Source of the DNA: Mesorhizobium sp. WSM4904
GTDB taxonomy: Bacteria; Pseudomonadota; Alphaproteobacteria; Rhizobiales; Rhizobiaceae
Direction: 5' to 3'
DNA: 64,000 nt
Assembly: GCF_029674545.1 (NCBI RefSeq)
Contig: NZ_CP121354.1
Coordinates: 2,737,001 to 2,801,000, forward strand
Shown here piece by piece: positions 1-8,804 of this stretch (position 1 is its first letter; the number at the start of each line of letters is the position of its first letter). A model generated the notes under the pieces. The model was not told where the DNA came from, ran no database searches, and saw nothing but the letters and a program-made list of their open reading frames with translations. The position numbers were made by a program, and so were the translations under genes.

Positions 1-328
1 GCGCAAGCACCACCAGCCCGACCAGCGACGAGGCCATGCCCCAAGGCAAGGAATAAGGCATGGGCCGCTTGTCGGTGATCATGCCGATCACCGGCTGCAG
101 CAGCGAGGCCGTCACCTGGAAGGTGAAGGTCAAAAGTCCGATCTGCCAGAAATCGAGACCGTAATTGTCCTTGAGCAGCGGGTAGATGGCCGAAAGCAGC
201 GACTGCATGATGTCGTTGACGCAGTGGCAGAAGCTCACCGCGAGAATGACGGTGAAGGCCGTCGCTTGCGCCGAGGGGTGGCTGGCCGCCGCTGGGGCAG
301 CGACGGCGGTGGCGGTCGTATCGGTCAA
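1..328 (-). CDS. MFS efflux transporter, fosmidomycin-resistance type (N-terminal part)
   Basis: The first 109 residues are visible before the window edge cuts the gene. The product should be an inner-membrane drug or metabolite exporter of the major facilitator superfamily. After an Ala/Thr-rich start come the first membrane helices, with the stretch SFCHCVNDIMQSLLSAIYP, typical of the Fsr (fosmidomycin resistance) branch, and then VIGMITDKRP, the loop after helix 2 that contains the family Asp. I chose a TTG start at 328 because GGAG lies seven bases upstream and no ATG is available. It is divergent from the AraC-type gene at 403, a common arrangement for such exporters, so that regulator probably controls it. 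The substrate cannot be read from the sequence. Confidence 0.82.
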   Translation of the reverse strand, partial: MTDTTATAVAAPAAASHPSAQATAFTVILAVSFCHCVNDIMQSLLSAIYPLLKDNYGLDFWQIGLLTFTFQVTASLLQPVIGMITDKRPMPYSLPWGMASSLVGLVVLA

Positions 329-388
329 GGCAATGCTCCGTGGTCTTTTTGGCGGCGAACCGCAGGCAGTCTGATAGGACGCTTGCCT

Positions 389-394
389 TATAAT
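389..394 (+). promoter_or_regulatory. Possible -10 box of the AraC-type gene
   Basis: A perfect TATAAT hexamer lies nine bases before the ATG at 403. If used, transcription would begin at about 401-403, making the message nearly leaderless. No good -35 hexamer is visible at the usual distance, so this is weak evidence. Confidence 0.3.
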
Positions 395-402
395 CGGCTT
401 GA

Positions 403-1341
403 ATGGCGACTTCTTTCGTGGTTTGGTCCAATAGTTTCGCAAGTGGGCCACATTCGATGCCGCATGGTCGGGAAATCTTCAGGGGCGACGCCGCCGAGCT
501 CGGCCGGCTGCACGAAAGCCGCTGGCAATGGCTGGAGCAGGCGGTCGGGCCTGCGGTCGCGCTGCCGACCGAATATCCCGACGGCTACCACGTGCCGCGG
601 CACCGCCACAGCCGCAGCCAATTGCTGCATGCGCTGGTCGGCGTGGTGCTGGTGACGACCAGGCACGGGCGCTGGATGGTGCCGCCCGACCATGCGATGT
701 GGATACCGGCCGGCATCGAACACTCGGTCGAGATGCTGGGCGATGTCTCGATGCGCTCGGTCTATGTTATGCTGGATGCCATTCCCGGCCTGCCTGGGGG
801 CTTGCGCGTCGTCGGCATCACCGAACTGATGCACAGCCTGATCGTGGAATCGGAGAAGCTGCCGCAGGGCGGCGAGCTCGAAGGGCGAGCGGGGCTGATC
901 ATGGGGCTCCTGCTGCACGAGATCCCGAACCTGCCGGAGCGGCCGCTCGGCTTGCCTTTCCCGTCGGACCCGAAGCTCGCGGCTCTCTGCCGGCGCTTCG
1001 TGGCGGCGCCCTCGCCGCATGCGACGATCGACGAATGGGCGGATGCCGCTGGCATGAGCCGGCGCTCCTTCACCCGCGCCTTCCATCGCCAGACCGGGCT
1101 GTCGCTTTCCACATGGCGCCAGCAGGCCTGTCTGTTCGCCGCGCTGCCCCGGTTGGCCGACGGCGAGCCGATCACCAGGGTGGCGCTCGACCTCGGCTAC
1201 GACAGCGTGCCGGCCTTCATCACCATGTTCAAGCGCATGTTAGGCGCCTCGCCACGCGGCTATATGCGCGGCGCGCGCGAGGCGGGCGAAGGCAGCAGGC
1301 GGCTTGCCGGTTTGACCCAGGCCAGCAGCGCCGCGGTTTAG
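403..1341 (+). CDS. AraC-family transcriptional regulator with N-terminal cupin domain
   Basis: This 312-residue protein has a cupin-like sensor half (roughly residues 30-170, with [15 protein letters not shown]) and a C-terminal AraC DNA-binding domain of two helix-turn-helix units (roughly 200-300). The C-terminal unit shows the usual [19 protein letters not shown] signature. It is divergent from the MFS exporter gene at 328, and the pair resembles NimR/NimT-type regulator-exporter modules, so local control of that exporter is likely. There is no Shine-Dalgarno sequence before 403; an in-frame ATG at 457 is an alternative start. Its last four bases overlap the convergent prs gene. The ligand is unknown. 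Confidence 0.85.
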   Translation: MATSFVVWSNSFASGPHSMPHGREIFRGDAAELGRLHESRWQWLEQAVGPAVALPTEYPDGYHVPRHRHSRSQLLHALVGVVLVTTRHGRWMVPPDHAMWIPAGIEHSVEMLGDVSMRSVYVMLDAIPGLPGGLRVVGITELMHSLIVESEKLPQGGELEGRAGLIMGLLLHEIPNLPERPLGLPFPSDPKLAALCRRFVAAPSPHATIDEWADAAGMSRRSFTRAFHRQTGLSLSTWRQQACLFAALPRLADGEPITRVALDLGYDSVPAFITMFKRMLGASPRGYMRGAREAGEGSRRLAGLTQASSAAV

Positions 1342-2273
1342 TCGAAAAGGCTGGAGACCGATTCCTCGGTCGCCGTGCGCGAGATCGCTTCGCCCATCAG
1401 GTCGGCGATAGAAATGACGCGGATGTTGGGCGCATCGAGCACGGCCTGGCTCGGCTGGATGGAATCGGTGATCACCAGTTCCTGCAGCTTCGAGCCGGCG
1501 ATGCGGGTCACCGCGCCGCCCGAGAGCACGCCATGGGTGATGTAGGCGGTGACGCTGGTGGCGCCGTTGTTGAGAAGCGCCTCGGCCGCATTGCAGAGCG
1601 TGCCGCCCGAATCGACGATGTCGTCGATCAACAGGCAGTCCTTGCCGGCGACGGCGCCGATGATGTTCATGACCTCGGATTCGCCGGGGCGCTCACGACG
1701 CTTGTCGACGATGGCGAGCTGCGCGTCGAAGCGCTTGGCCAGCGCGCGCGCCCGGACCACGCCGCCGATGTCGGGCGACACGACGACGACGTTGCCGAGC
1801 TGCTTGTATTTCGCCTTCACGTCGCGGGCCATCACCGGCACCGAGAACAGGTTGTCGGTCGGGATGTCGAAGAAGCCCTGGATCTGACCGGCGTGGAGGT
1901 CGAGCGTCAGCACACGGTCGGCGCCCGCGCGGGTGATCATGTTGGCGACGAGCTTGGCAGAGATGGGCGTGCGGCCGGAGGCGCGGCGATCCTGCCTGGC
2001 ATAGCCGAAATAGGGGATGACCGCCGTGATGCGCCGGGCGGAGGAGCGCATGAAGGCATCCATCATGATGAGAAGTTCCATCAGATGGTCGTTGGTCGGG
2101 AAAGAAGTGGACTGCAGGATGAAGACATCTTCGCCGCGCACGTTCTCCTGGATCTCGACGAAGATTTCCTGATCGGCGAAGCGCCTGACGCTGGCCTTCC
2201 CCAGCGGAATGTTGAGATAGCGAGCGACCGCCTCGGCCAGCACCCTGTTGGAATTGCCCGCGAAAAGCTTCAT
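1338..2273 (-). CDS. prs: Ribose-phosphate pyrophosphokinase
   Basis: The enzyme makes phosphoribosyl pyrophosphate from ribose 5-phosphate and ATP in the cytoplasm, feeding purine, pyrimidine, histidine, tryptophan and NAD synthesis. At 311 residues it has the normal length for class I enzymes. Visible signatures are the ATP-binding segment around [10 protein letters not shown] (residues 87-96), the cation-binding [12 protein letters not shown] (125-136) and the PRPP loop [10 protein letters not shown] (216-225). The ATG at 2273 gives the standard MKLFAGNSN start. It lies downstream of the lipoprotein gene on the same strand but with a 256-base gap, so it probably has its own promoter there. 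Confidence 0.97.
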   Translation of the reverse strand: MKLFAGNSNRVLAEAVARYLNIPLGKASVRRFADQEIFVEIQENVRGEDVFILQSTSFPTNDHLMELLIMMDAFMRSSARRITAVIPYFGYARQDRRASGRTPISAKLVANMITRAGADRVLTLDLHAGQIQGFFDIPTDNLFSVPVMARDVKAKYKQLGNVVVVSPDIGGVVRARALAKRFDAQLAIVDKRRERPGESEVMNIIGAVAGKDCLLIDDIVDSGGTLCNAAEALLNNGATSVTAYITHGVLSGGAVTRIAGSKLQELVITDSIQPSQAVLDAPNIRVISIADLMGEAISRTATEESVSSLFD

Positions 2274-2529
2274 GCACCGTTCCTGGTGAAGGATGGAGAG
2301 ACCCGACAGACTCTCATGAGCCTTTTAAGCGGGCTTTTAGCGGCCCGCGCCGGTATTGCAAGCCTCGTGATCGGGAATCCTTCGAGAAGGTGCAACAAAG
2401 GCCGATTGCATCGCAAGCCGGCAACAGATCCGTTGGGCCGGTTTCAACGCGTGGCGGAATCACCGACTCGCTCCAGCTATCTGCTTCGACGTGGACGGAA
2501 AATCGTTGCACGGTTGTCGTGGAGTTGCT
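2274..2529. other. Intergenic space between prs and the lipoprotein gene
   Basis: No convincing gene is present in these 256 bases. The right part (2484-2529) belongs to the palindromic repeat described separately. The rest must hold the prs promoter on the minus strand, but I cannot assign -35 and -10 boxes with confidence. Confidence 0.4.
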
Positions 2530-2532
2530 CTA
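2484..2532 (-). repeat. Rhizobial palindromic repeat starting at a stop codon (copy 1)
   Basis: Read on the minus strand the sequence starts TAGAGCAACTCC and continues through a GATTTTCCGTCC block, matching copies at 30053 and 52688. The first TAG (2530-2532) is the stop codon of the lipoprotein gene. The second arm is degenerate. Confidence 0.6.
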
Positions 2533-3141
2533 GCCGGCGCCACCGCTGCCGAGCCAGGCGGTGAACTGGTCGATCGTCTGATCGGCGATCGCCTGCATGA
2601 CCGAGGGCGCGACCGCCGGCCAGCCTTCGCCGCTGCCGACCGATGGTGCCTTCTGCTGGCCGTTGATGCGATGCAGGCGGTTGCCCGACGGATCGTAGAC
2701 GTCCCAGACATAGATGACGGTGGTGTCCTTGCCTTCCGACATCGTCGAAAAATAGCCTTTCAGCACGTGCGTCGCCGTCTGGTCGGTGCTGCCGACCAGC
2801 GTCACGCCGCGCTGCCTGGCGCGCGCCTGCAGTTCCGCCGTCAAGGGTGCCGCGGCCTCCACGGAGGCGCCGACGATCGGCGCCACCTGCAGCCGGGTCT
2901 TGGCGATTGCGGCGGTCTGAGCCGGCGTGGCGGGCGTCGAAGCCGCCGCCGTTGTCGTGGGGGCAGGCGCGGTCGTGGTCGGGGAGGTGGTGGCCGACAT
3001 GCCCTGGGTGGCCGGCAAGGCCTGAGCCGAATTCGCCGGCGGCTTGACGGCAGAAGGATCGAGGACGTCCTTGGCGTTGGTGCAAGCGCCAAGCGCCAGC
3101 GCCGCAAGCAATGACACGGTCGTCATCCGCGATCGTCTCAT
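2530..3141 (-). CDS. Putative lipoprotein, function unknown
   Basis: This 203-residue protein begins with a lipoprotein signal peptide: basic MRRSR, a hydrophobic run and the lipobox ALGAC, so Cys20 would be lipidated and the mature protein anchored in the envelope. Residues 35-80 are a Pro/Thr/Ala-rich linker. The folded part (about 85-200) contains ATHVLKGYFSTMSEGKDTT and VYVWDVYDPSGNRLHRI-like strands. I do not recognise a named family. It sits 54 bases downstream of the M24-fold gene and may be the last member of the lgt-led operon. Its stop codon is the first triplet of a palindromic repeat. Confidence 0.8.
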   Translation of the reverse strand: MRRSRMTTVSLLAALALGACTNAKDVLDPSAVKPPANSAQALPATQGMSATTSPTTTAPAPTTTAAASTPATPAQTAAIAKTRLQVAPIVGASVEAAAPLTAELQARARQRGVTLVGSTDQTATHVLKGYFSTMSEGKDTTVIYVWDVYDPSGNRLHRINGQQKAPSVGSGEGWPAVAPSVMQAIADQTIDQFTAWLGSGGAG

Positions 3142-3195
3142 TTGCCCGAAAACTCCCTGGCGGCGACGCCCCCGCGTGAACCAACCATTATGGAT

Positions 3196-4347
3196 TCACT
3201 GTACGATCAAGTCGAGATCATGGCGGGAGAGCGGCTTCGGCGCCGATTCCGTGGTGAGGTAGGTGCGGCCGAGCGTCATCGCCGTCTCGGTCTCCGAATC
3301 CATGATGATCATGTGGGCGAACAGCGTCATGTTGGGCGCGATCGGCTCCGGATTGCCCTGGTAGAACATCGGCATATCCATCCATGACGGCGTGAAGCGG
3401 GCGCCGACCGAGTAGCCGCAGGCATTCAGCCGGTGCTTGGTCAGACCATGCGCTTCGAGCGTGCGGGCATGCGCATCGAAGACATCGCCGAAAGTGTTGC
3501 CCGGCGTCATCGCCTTCTCGACCGCAAGCAGCGCGGCGCGGGCGGCATCGAACAGTTCCTGGTGGCGCTTCGAGACCTTGCCGGTCAACGCGGTGCGCAT
3601 CATCGGGGCGTGGTAGTGATGAAAGACGCCCGCCCATTCGAGCGTCAGCTGGTCGTTCTTGGTAAGCTTGCGGCGTCCGGCCTTGTAGCGGCAGAGCAAG
3701 GCATCAGCACCCGAGCCGATGATGAATTCGTTGGCGGGATAATCGCCGCCGCCGGCAAAGATCGCACCCTGCATTGCGGCCAGGATAAGTCCCTCGTCGC
3801 CGCCCTGCTTGATCAGCGGCAAGGCGGCATCCAGCGCATCGTCGGAAAGGTTCGCGGCTTTCTCGGCCTTCGCGATCTCGGCAGGGCTCTTGAAGAGGCG
3901 CAGCCGGCCGACGATGCCGGAAGCATCGGCGATCTGGCCGAAGGTCTGCAACTGCTCATCGACGCGGCGGCCGTTGTAGGCGGTCAGGCCATGCGTGTCG
4001 TATTCGACGCCGATGCGGGCGCCGAGCAGATCGAGGTCATTGAGCAGGTTGCGCAGGTCGATCGCCGGATTGGCGCCGTCGCGATCGGTCCACAGCACGA
4101 TGTTGTCGATGGTCGAGGTATGGCGCGCTTGCCTCAGATCGGCCGAACGGGTGAGCAGCACCATCGAGCCATCGGCCTTCACCACCAGGCATTGGAAGAA
4201 GCAAAAGCCGAATGTGTCGTAGCCGGTCAGCCAGTACATGCTCTCCTGCGCGAACAGAAGCACGGCGTCGAGCTTCTTTTCGGCCATCTCGATCAGCAGC
4301 CGGTCACGCCGAGCGTCGAATTCCGAACGTTCGAAATGCAGCGCCAT
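3196..4347 (-). CDS. M24-fold protein (Xaa-Pro peptidase, creatinase or ectoine-hydrolase-like)
   Basis: The 383 residues show the two-domain layout of the aminopeptidase P and creatinase group: an N-terminal creatinase domain (about 10-150, with MYWLTGYDTFGFCF) and a C-terminal pita-bread domain (about 160-383). Aligned by eye, the metal ligands of active M24 peptidases are not in place: the usual D...D motif reads EWAGVFHHYHAPMMRT, the GHGIG His position reads GYSVG, and the first Glu position reads AHMIIMD. A metal-independent hydrolase like creatinase or DoeA/EutD is therefore more likely than a peptidase. The ATG shares one base with the TAA of pgeF, so the two are translationally coupled. 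Confidence 0.85.
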   Translation of the reverse strand: MALHFERSEFDARRDRLLIEMAEKKLDAVLLFAQESMYWLTGYDTFGFCFFQCLVVKADGSMVLLTRSADLRQARHTSTIDNIVLWTDRDGANPAIDLRNLLNDLDLLGARIGVEYDTHGLTAYNGRRVDEQLQTFGQIADASGIVGRLRLFKSPAEIAKAEKAANLSDDALDAALPLIKQGGDEGLILAAMQGAIFAGGGDYPANEFIIGSGADALLCRYKAGRRKLTKNDQLTLEWAGVFHHYHAPMMRTALTGKVSKRHQELFDAARAALLAVEKAMTPGNTFGDVFDAHARTLEAHGLTKHRLNACGYSVGARFTPSWMDMPMFYQGNPEPIAPNMTLFAHMIIMDSETETAMTLGRTYLTTESAPKPLSRHDLDLIVQ

Positions 4348-5171
4348 TACTCTTTCTCCAGAACGATTGCCGAAACCTGGCGCCCGTAATCCGCTTCCTT
4401 GCGGTGGGTGGTGCGCCGATAGGAATAGAAGAGGTCTTCTTCCTCGTAAGTGCAGCGGCCGAGGCCCTCGGCGGTCACGCCGGCGTTTCGCAGCCGGTCG
4501 ACCGTATATTGGTTGAGGTCGAACATCGAGTGGTCGGGATTCACCGACGGCCGGAAATAGCGTTGATTGCCGGCATCGGCTTCGACGAAGCGGGCGACGA
4601 ATTCGGGCCCGACCTCGTAATTGTCGGGACCGATGGAGGGACCGAGCACGGCGACAATGCGGTCGCGGCGGGCGCCGAGACCTTCCATCGCGGCAACGGT
4701 GTTTTCGAGCACGCCGGTGAAGGCGCCTTTCCAACCGGCATGGGCGGCGCCGATGACGCGGGCCTCGGCATCGGCGAACAGGACCGGTCCGCAATCGGCG
4801 GTCGAGGCGCCGACGGCAATGCCAGGCTGGTCGGTGACGATGGCGTCGGCCTTGGGGCGAGGGCTTGCGAAAGGCTCCCGGGCAATGACGACGTCGGGGG
4901 AGTGGACCTGGTGCGCGGTGAGCAGATGGTCCGCCGGCACCCCCATCCAGTCGGCGACACGGCGGCGGTTCTCGGCGACAAGCGCCTGGTCGTCGCTAGA
5001 GCCGGTGCCGATGTTGAGGCCCCGGTAGATGCCGCCGGAGACGCCGCCGATACGGGTGAAATAGCCGTGGCGTATGCCTCGCGCCTTATCGAGCAGAGGC
5101 GAACGTACTGGATCGGGTCTGGTCTGATTCAGCATGGATGGGTTTGTTGTCCGCGTGGGCGCTTTCGTCAA
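4347..5171 (-). CDS. pgeF: Peptidoglycan editing factor PgeF (YfiH, laccase-domain family)
   Basis: The family removes wrongly placed amino acids from peptidoglycan precursors; members also act on purine nucleosides. The metal and catalytic motifs are intact: HQVHSPDV (His), STADCGPVLF (Cys) and GAAHAGWKGAF (His). The protein has 274 residues from the ATG at 5171, or 262 from the in-frame ATG at 5135 (MLNQTRPD), which gives a length closer to the family. It is followed with a one-base overlap by the M24-fold gene and preceded by midA after a gap of about 85-120 bases, all on the same strand. Confidence 0.92.
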   Translation of the reverse strand: MTKAPTRTTNPSMLNQTRPDPVRSPLLDKARGIRHGYFTRIGGVSGGIYRGLNIGTGSSDDQALVAENRRRVADWMGVPADHLLTAHQVHSPDVVIAREPFASPRPKADAIVTDQPGIAVGASTADCGPVLFADAEARVIGAAHAGWKGAFTGVLENTVAAMEGLGARRDRIVAVLGPSIGPDNYEVGPEFVARFVEADAGNQRYFRPSVNPDHSMFDLNQYTVDRLRNAGVTAEGLGRCTYEEEDLFYSYRRTTHRKEADYGRQVSAIVLEKE

Positions 5172-5254
5172 GGTGAAGTTCGGTAGGGGAAGTTCGGCAA
5201 GGGGCGGAGCTCGGGCAAGTGGCGGGACCAGCTTGCACGGGTTGTCGGCCGATG

Positions 5255-6322
5255 TCAGCCGGTTTTCGCGGCCGGCCGGATCTTCATCACCTTGAACAGT
5301 TCGCCCATCGCATCGGGACCGGCGAGGCGTTCGACCGCGTCGGAAATCGCCCGCCGCGCGCCGTCATCGGCCTTGGCGCCCAGCGCGCCGGCGCGCTCGA
5401 GCAAGCCCATGCCGAGCAGGAATTCGCTCTGCGTGGTCAGTTCCACCTCTAGGCCGTGGGCACGGGCGCTTGCGGCCAACGCCGCGAAGTCGACATGGGC
5501 GGTGAGATCGGCCTCGCCGGGATTGGCCAGCACGTCTTCGTGATCGTGCCTGCGCAGAGCTTGCAAAGTGTCGCCGATGCCGGGCTCAAGGTGACCATAG
5601 TCGATGAACAGCCCGGCGCCGCCATGGCCGGCGATGCGCTCGGCAATCGCCGACATCAGCGCCGAGCGGGCCGGCGCCACTTCGACGATCGCGCCTTGCG
5701 GCGAGTCTGCCGCGCCAGCCGGCAGCAAGGCTGGGTCGACAGAGCCAGCGCCGGCAAAGAAGTGGAGATTGTCGGCATCGTCGAGGCCGACCATCCGCTC
5801 GCGCCAGCCTGCGCCGACATAGACGAACTGGCGGATCGGCACTGCGTCGAACAGCTCGTTGCCGACGATGAAGAGCGGCTGCCGCTGCAGCGTGTCGATG
5901 GTCTGGTGCCAGCTCAGGGCCGCACTCTGGCCGGCAAGCGTTTCTTTCTGGATTTCGGTCAGGCGTGGACTGGTCTCGATCATGGCGAAGGACGCGCCGG
6001 CGGCAAACGCCGGGTCGAGCCGCGACCAGGTGCGCAGCATGTCCTTCATCAGCGTGCCGCGTCCGGGGCCGATTTCAGCGAAGGTCACGGGGAGTGGTCG
6101 GCCGGCGCCCTGCCAGGCCTGGTAGAGCCAGACGGCGACAAGCTCGCCGAACATCTGGCTGATCTCCGGCGCGGTGACGAAATCGCCGGCGGCGCCGAAG
6201 GGCTCGCGCGTCGTATAATAACCGTGCTCGGGATCGAACAGGCAGAGCGCCATATACTCGCTGACCGGGATCGGCCCCACGGCACCGATCAAGCCGACGA
6301 TACGCTCCTTCAGCCGGGTCAT
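5255..6322 (-). CDS. Class I SAM-dependent methyltransferase, MidA/NDUFAF7 family
   Basis: At 355 residues this matches the family of mitochondrial NDUFAF7, a protein arginine methyltransferase that helps complex I assembly. It starts with the family-typical segment [20 protein letters not shown], followed by [15 protein letters not shown] and the SAM-binding motif [16 protein letters not shown]. The downstream family motifs [14 protein letters not shown] and [12 protein letters not shown] are also present. The start overlaps the lgt stop by four bases (ATGA), so it is translated with lgt. Its bacterial substrate is not settled. Confidence 0.92.
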   Translation of the reverse strand: MTRLKERIVGLIGAVGPIPVSEYMALCLFDPEHGYYTTREPFGAAGDFVTAPEISQMFGELVAVWLYQAWQGAGRPLPVTFAEIGPGRGTLMKDMLRTWSRLDPAFAAGASFAMIETSPRLTEIQKETLAGQSAALSWHQTIDTLQRQPLFIVGNELFDAVPIRQFVYVGAGWRERMVGLDDADNLHFFAGAGSVDPALLPAGAADSPQGAIVEVAPARSALMSAIAERIAGHGGAGLFIDYGHLEPGIGDTLQALRRHDHEDVLANPGEADLTAHVDFAALAASARAHGLEVELTTQSEFLLGMGLLERAGALGAKADDGARRAISDAVERLAGPDAMGELFKVMKIRPAAKTG

Positions 6323-7173
6323 GCCGGCTGCGCTTGCGTCATCGGCCTTGCGGTGGCCATGGCCCAGATGCCGGCAAGCACCATCGGCGAGGACAGGATC
6401 ATGCCCATGGTCAGCCAGTTGGTGCCGAGCAGGTAGCCAAGCTGCTGGTCGGGCTCGCGGAAAAACTCGACGAAGATGCGCGACAGCCCGTAGCCGCAGA
6501 TGAAGGCGCCGCCGACGAAGCGTGGCGTCCCGAGTTTCAGCCGCGAATGGGTGAGGAAGCGCAGCACCAGGAAGAGCACAAGGCCTTCGAGCAGCGCCTC
6601 ATAGATTTGGCTTGGATGCCGGGTGAACGGACCGCCATTTGGGAATTCGATCGCCCAGGGAACATCCGTGGGCCTGCCCCAGAGCTCCGAATTGATGAAA
6701 TTGGCCACGCGCACCAATCCGAGGCCGACCGGCACGCCGGCCGCGACGACGTCGAACAGAGTCCAGGTGTGGATGCCGCGCTTCAGCGAAAACCAGGTCA
6801 TGGCGAGGATGACGCCGAGCAGGCCGCCATGGAACGACATGCCGCCCTGCCAGACGGCGAAGATATCGAGCGGATGCGCGATATAGCGCGGCAGGTCGTA
6901 GAAGAGGACATAGCCGGTGCGCCCGCCGAGCACCACGCCGATCGCCGCCCAGACGATGAAGTCGTCGAGGTCCTCTGGCTTCATCGGCAGCTTGCGGTCC
7001 GGCCAAAGGCTGGCGTTGGTGACGAGGCGCCTGGCGTACCACCAGGCGAAGAGAATGCCGACGATGTAGCCGACGCCATACCAATGCACCGCCAGCGGCC
7101 CGATATTTACGATGACCGGATCGATGTTGGGGAAGGGCAGGGAGGCCAGCGGCAGCAGGAAATATTCGCTCAA
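6319..7173 (-). CDS. lgt: Prolipoprotein diacylglyceryl transferase
   Basis: Lgt transfers diacylglycerol from phosphatidylglycerol to the lipobox Cys of prolipoproteins, the first step in lipoprotein maturation, in the inner membrane. The sequence shows several membrane helices, the [10 protein letters not shown] start region, [21 protein letters not shown] and the signature around [16 protein letters not shown] set the start at a TTG (7173, GGGAG nine bases upstream), giving 284 residues, the usual length; a frame-open extension to 7257 adds 28 residues that lack homology-like features. It leads the operon lgt-midA-pgeF-M24. Confidence 0.93.
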   Translation of the reverse strand: MSEYFLLPLASLPFPNIDPVIVNIGPLAVHWYGVGYIVGILFAWWYARRLVTNASLWPDRKLPMKPEDLDDFIVWAAIGVVLGGRTGYVLFYDLPRYIAHPLDIFAVWQGGMSFHGGLLGVILAMTWFSLKRGIHTWTLFDVVAAGVPVGLGLVRVANFINSELWGRPTDVPWAIEFPNGGPFTRHPSQIYEALLEGLVLFLVLRFLTHSRLKLGTPRFVGGAFICGYGLSRIFVEFFREPDQQLGYLLGTNWLTMGMILSSPMVLAGIWAMATARPMTQAQPA

Positions 7174-7304
7174 ACGGGGTCTCCCGGGCACGGTCGCATT
7201 TCGGCGCGGACCATGCGGCAGGGTTTTGGCGGGGTCAAGGCAAGGCTTCGCTTGCATTCCGTGCCGCGCGCCACTACGTCAAAATCAACAAGCGAGGATT
7301 TGCC

Positions 7305-7607
7305 ATGTCGACCGGAACGAACCGCATTCTCGATGAATTCGCCAAGCTGATGACGGATGCCGCGGGGGCCGCCCAGGGCGTTCGGCGCGAGATGGAGACA
7401 GCCTTCCGCAGCCAGGCCGAGCGGCTGCTCAACTCGATGGACGTGGTGCAGCGCGAGGAGTTCGAGGCCGCGCGCGAGATGGCCGTCAAGGCCAGGGAAG
7501 ACAACATCCAGCTTGCCTCGCGCGTCGAAGCGCTCGAGGCGAAGATCGCCGAATTGACCGGGCAGGCCGCACCGGCGGCTGCGCCGAAGCCCAGATCAAA
7601 AAAATAA
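7305..7607 (+). CDS. UbiK/BMFP-family accessory factor
   Basis: This 100-residue protein has the length and layout of YqiC/UbiK: a helical N-terminal half (NRILDEFAKLMTDAAGAAQG) and a coiled coil (about residues 50-85) ending in an Ala/Pro/Lys-rich tail. UbiK assists the soluble ubiquinone-biosynthesis complex; other members are described as membrane-fusogenic. The AREDNIQLASRVEALEAKIAEL heptads are the most typical part. It is divergent from lgt and has a 47-base gap to the nearest open frame there, which should hold both promoters. The ubiquinone role is inferred from the family. Confidence 0.82.
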   Translation: MSTGTNRILDEFAKLMTDAAGAAQGVRREMETAFRSQAERLLNSMDVVQREEFEAAREMAVKAREDNIQLASRVEALEAKIAELTGQAAPAAAPKPRSKK

Positions 7608-7925
7608 TCGTAAACTTTTCCACAAAGCGCGATCCGAAAAATCGCTTTGCCGTGAATCGCTTACCGGCGTTGCATGAATCTTTTTGACAGCGCCTTTCCA
7701 CATGCGAATGACGCGGTGCGAAAAATTGGGCTGTTCACGCGACTCCCGATCAATAGACTGAATTTGTTGCATGATTCGGAGCAGGGTCATGCGCCGGGCG
7801 GTGGGGTCCGGTTGGGGTCTTTGCGTATGGAAAGCCCTGGCCGTCCGAGTTCTAGACAAGATTGTTCGTTGTGCGTGCCCTCTCTCGCGGAGCGTGTGGC
7901 GCTCTCAGAACGACAGGAAGCATTC
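7608..7925. other. Gap between the UbiK-like and YbjN genes
   Basis: I see no convincing gene in these 318 bases. An imperfect hairpin (7624-7648, arms AAAGCG...CGCTTT) follows the UbiK-like gene but has no T-run. An in-frame ATG at 7674 would extend the YbjN protein by 84 residues, but those residues do not look like the family. The rest presumably holds the YbjN promoter. Confidence 0.4.
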
Positions 7926-8426
7926 ATGGAACTCCTCGAACTCGAATTCTCCCGCGAAATCCACCCGGTGGATGTCATCGAGCAGGTGGCCCACAACAAC
8001 GACTGGTCCTTCGAACGTGCCGGCGACGACGAGATTTCGATTTCGGTGACCGGAAGCTGGACCGACTATCACGTCTCGTTCTCCTGGATGGAGGATTTCG
8101 AGGCGCTGCATCTGGCCTGCGCCTTCGACATCAAGGTGCCGGAAACGCGCGCGCTGGAAGTGATGCGGCTGTTGTCGCTCATCAACGAACAGATGCTGTT
8201 CGGCCATTTCGACCTTTGGGAGCAGGAGGGCGCGATCATGTTCCGGCAGTCGCTGCTGCTTGCCGGCGGGGTCGAGCCTTCGAGCCAGCAGGTCGAGGTG
8301 CTGCTGTCCTCGGCGCTCGAAGCCTGCGAATGCTATTTCCAGGCCTTCCAGTTCGTGGTCTGGTCGGGTACATCGGCCAAGGACGCGCTGTCCAGCGTCC
8401 TCTTCGAGACCCATGGAAACGCCTGA
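7926..8426 (+). CDS. YbjN domain-containing protein
   Basis: The 166-residue product belongs to the YbjN family (type III secretion chaperone-like fold, function uncertain; in enterobacteria linked to stress tolerance and motility). Typical features are an N-terminal HPVDVIEQVAHNNDWSFER segment, ISISVTGSWTDYHVSFSW, and a C-terminal helical part with LLLAGGVEPSSQQVEVLL. The ATG at 7926 follows CAGGAAG and gives the usual MELLELEFSREIHP start. It is followed after 18 bases by the tRNA-binding-domain gene, so both are probably co-transcribed. Confidence 0.85.
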   Translation: MELLELEFSREIHPVDVIEQVAHNNDWSFERAGDDEISISVTGSWTDYHVSFSWMEDFEALHLACAFDIKVPETRALEVMRLLSLINEQMLFGHFDLWEQEGAIMFRQSLLLAGGVEPSSQQVEVLLSSALEACECYFQAFQFVVWSGTSAKDALSSVLFETHGNA

Positions 8427-8444
8427 GCGAAGCCAATACCGCCG

Positions 8445-8804
8445 ATGAGTTCCAGCAGCGAGCGCAAGCCCGAGATCAGCTTTGCCGATTTCGACCGCGT
8501 CGACATCCGTGCCGGCACGATTATCGAGGCCGAGCATTTTCCGGAGGCGCGCAAGCCGGCGATCAAGCTGAAGATCGACTTCGGTCCGGCCATCGGGGTG
8601 AAGAAGTCATCGGCGCAGATCACCAAATATTATAAGCCGGAGACGCTGATCGGCCGGCAGGTTTTCGCGGTGGTGAACTTTCCGCCGCGCCAGATCGGCC
8701 CGTTCATGTCGGAAGTGCTGACGCTGGGCTTTCCGGATGAAGAGGGCGCCGTGGTGCTCGGCGCCATCGAGCGCAAGGTGCCGGACGGCGGGCGGTTATT
8801 CTAG
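8445..8804 (+). CDS. tRNA-binding domain protein, CsaA-like
   Basis: The 119 residues form a single OB-fold tRNA-binding domain like CsaA and the C-terminal domain of MetRS. Visible family motifs are [40 protein letters not shown] and the ending [17 protein letters not shown]. CsaA has been reported to act as a protein-export chaperone; the tRNA-binding activity is a family property. It follows the YbjN gene closely and its end overlaps the convergent glycosyltransferase gene by nine bases. Confidence 0.9.
   Translation: MSSSSERKPEISFADFDRVDIRAGTIIEAEHFPEARKPAIKLKIDFGPAIGVKKSSAQITKYYKPETLIGRQVFAVVNFPPRQIGPFMSEVLTLGFPDEEGAVVLGAIERKVPDGGRLF

Noticed and set aside
528..2564. A 678-codon open frame on the plus strand across the AraC and prs genes
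   Set aside because: It is antisense to prs and out of frame with the AraC gene; the Arg/Ala/Gly/His-rich translation is typical of shadows in high-GC DNA.
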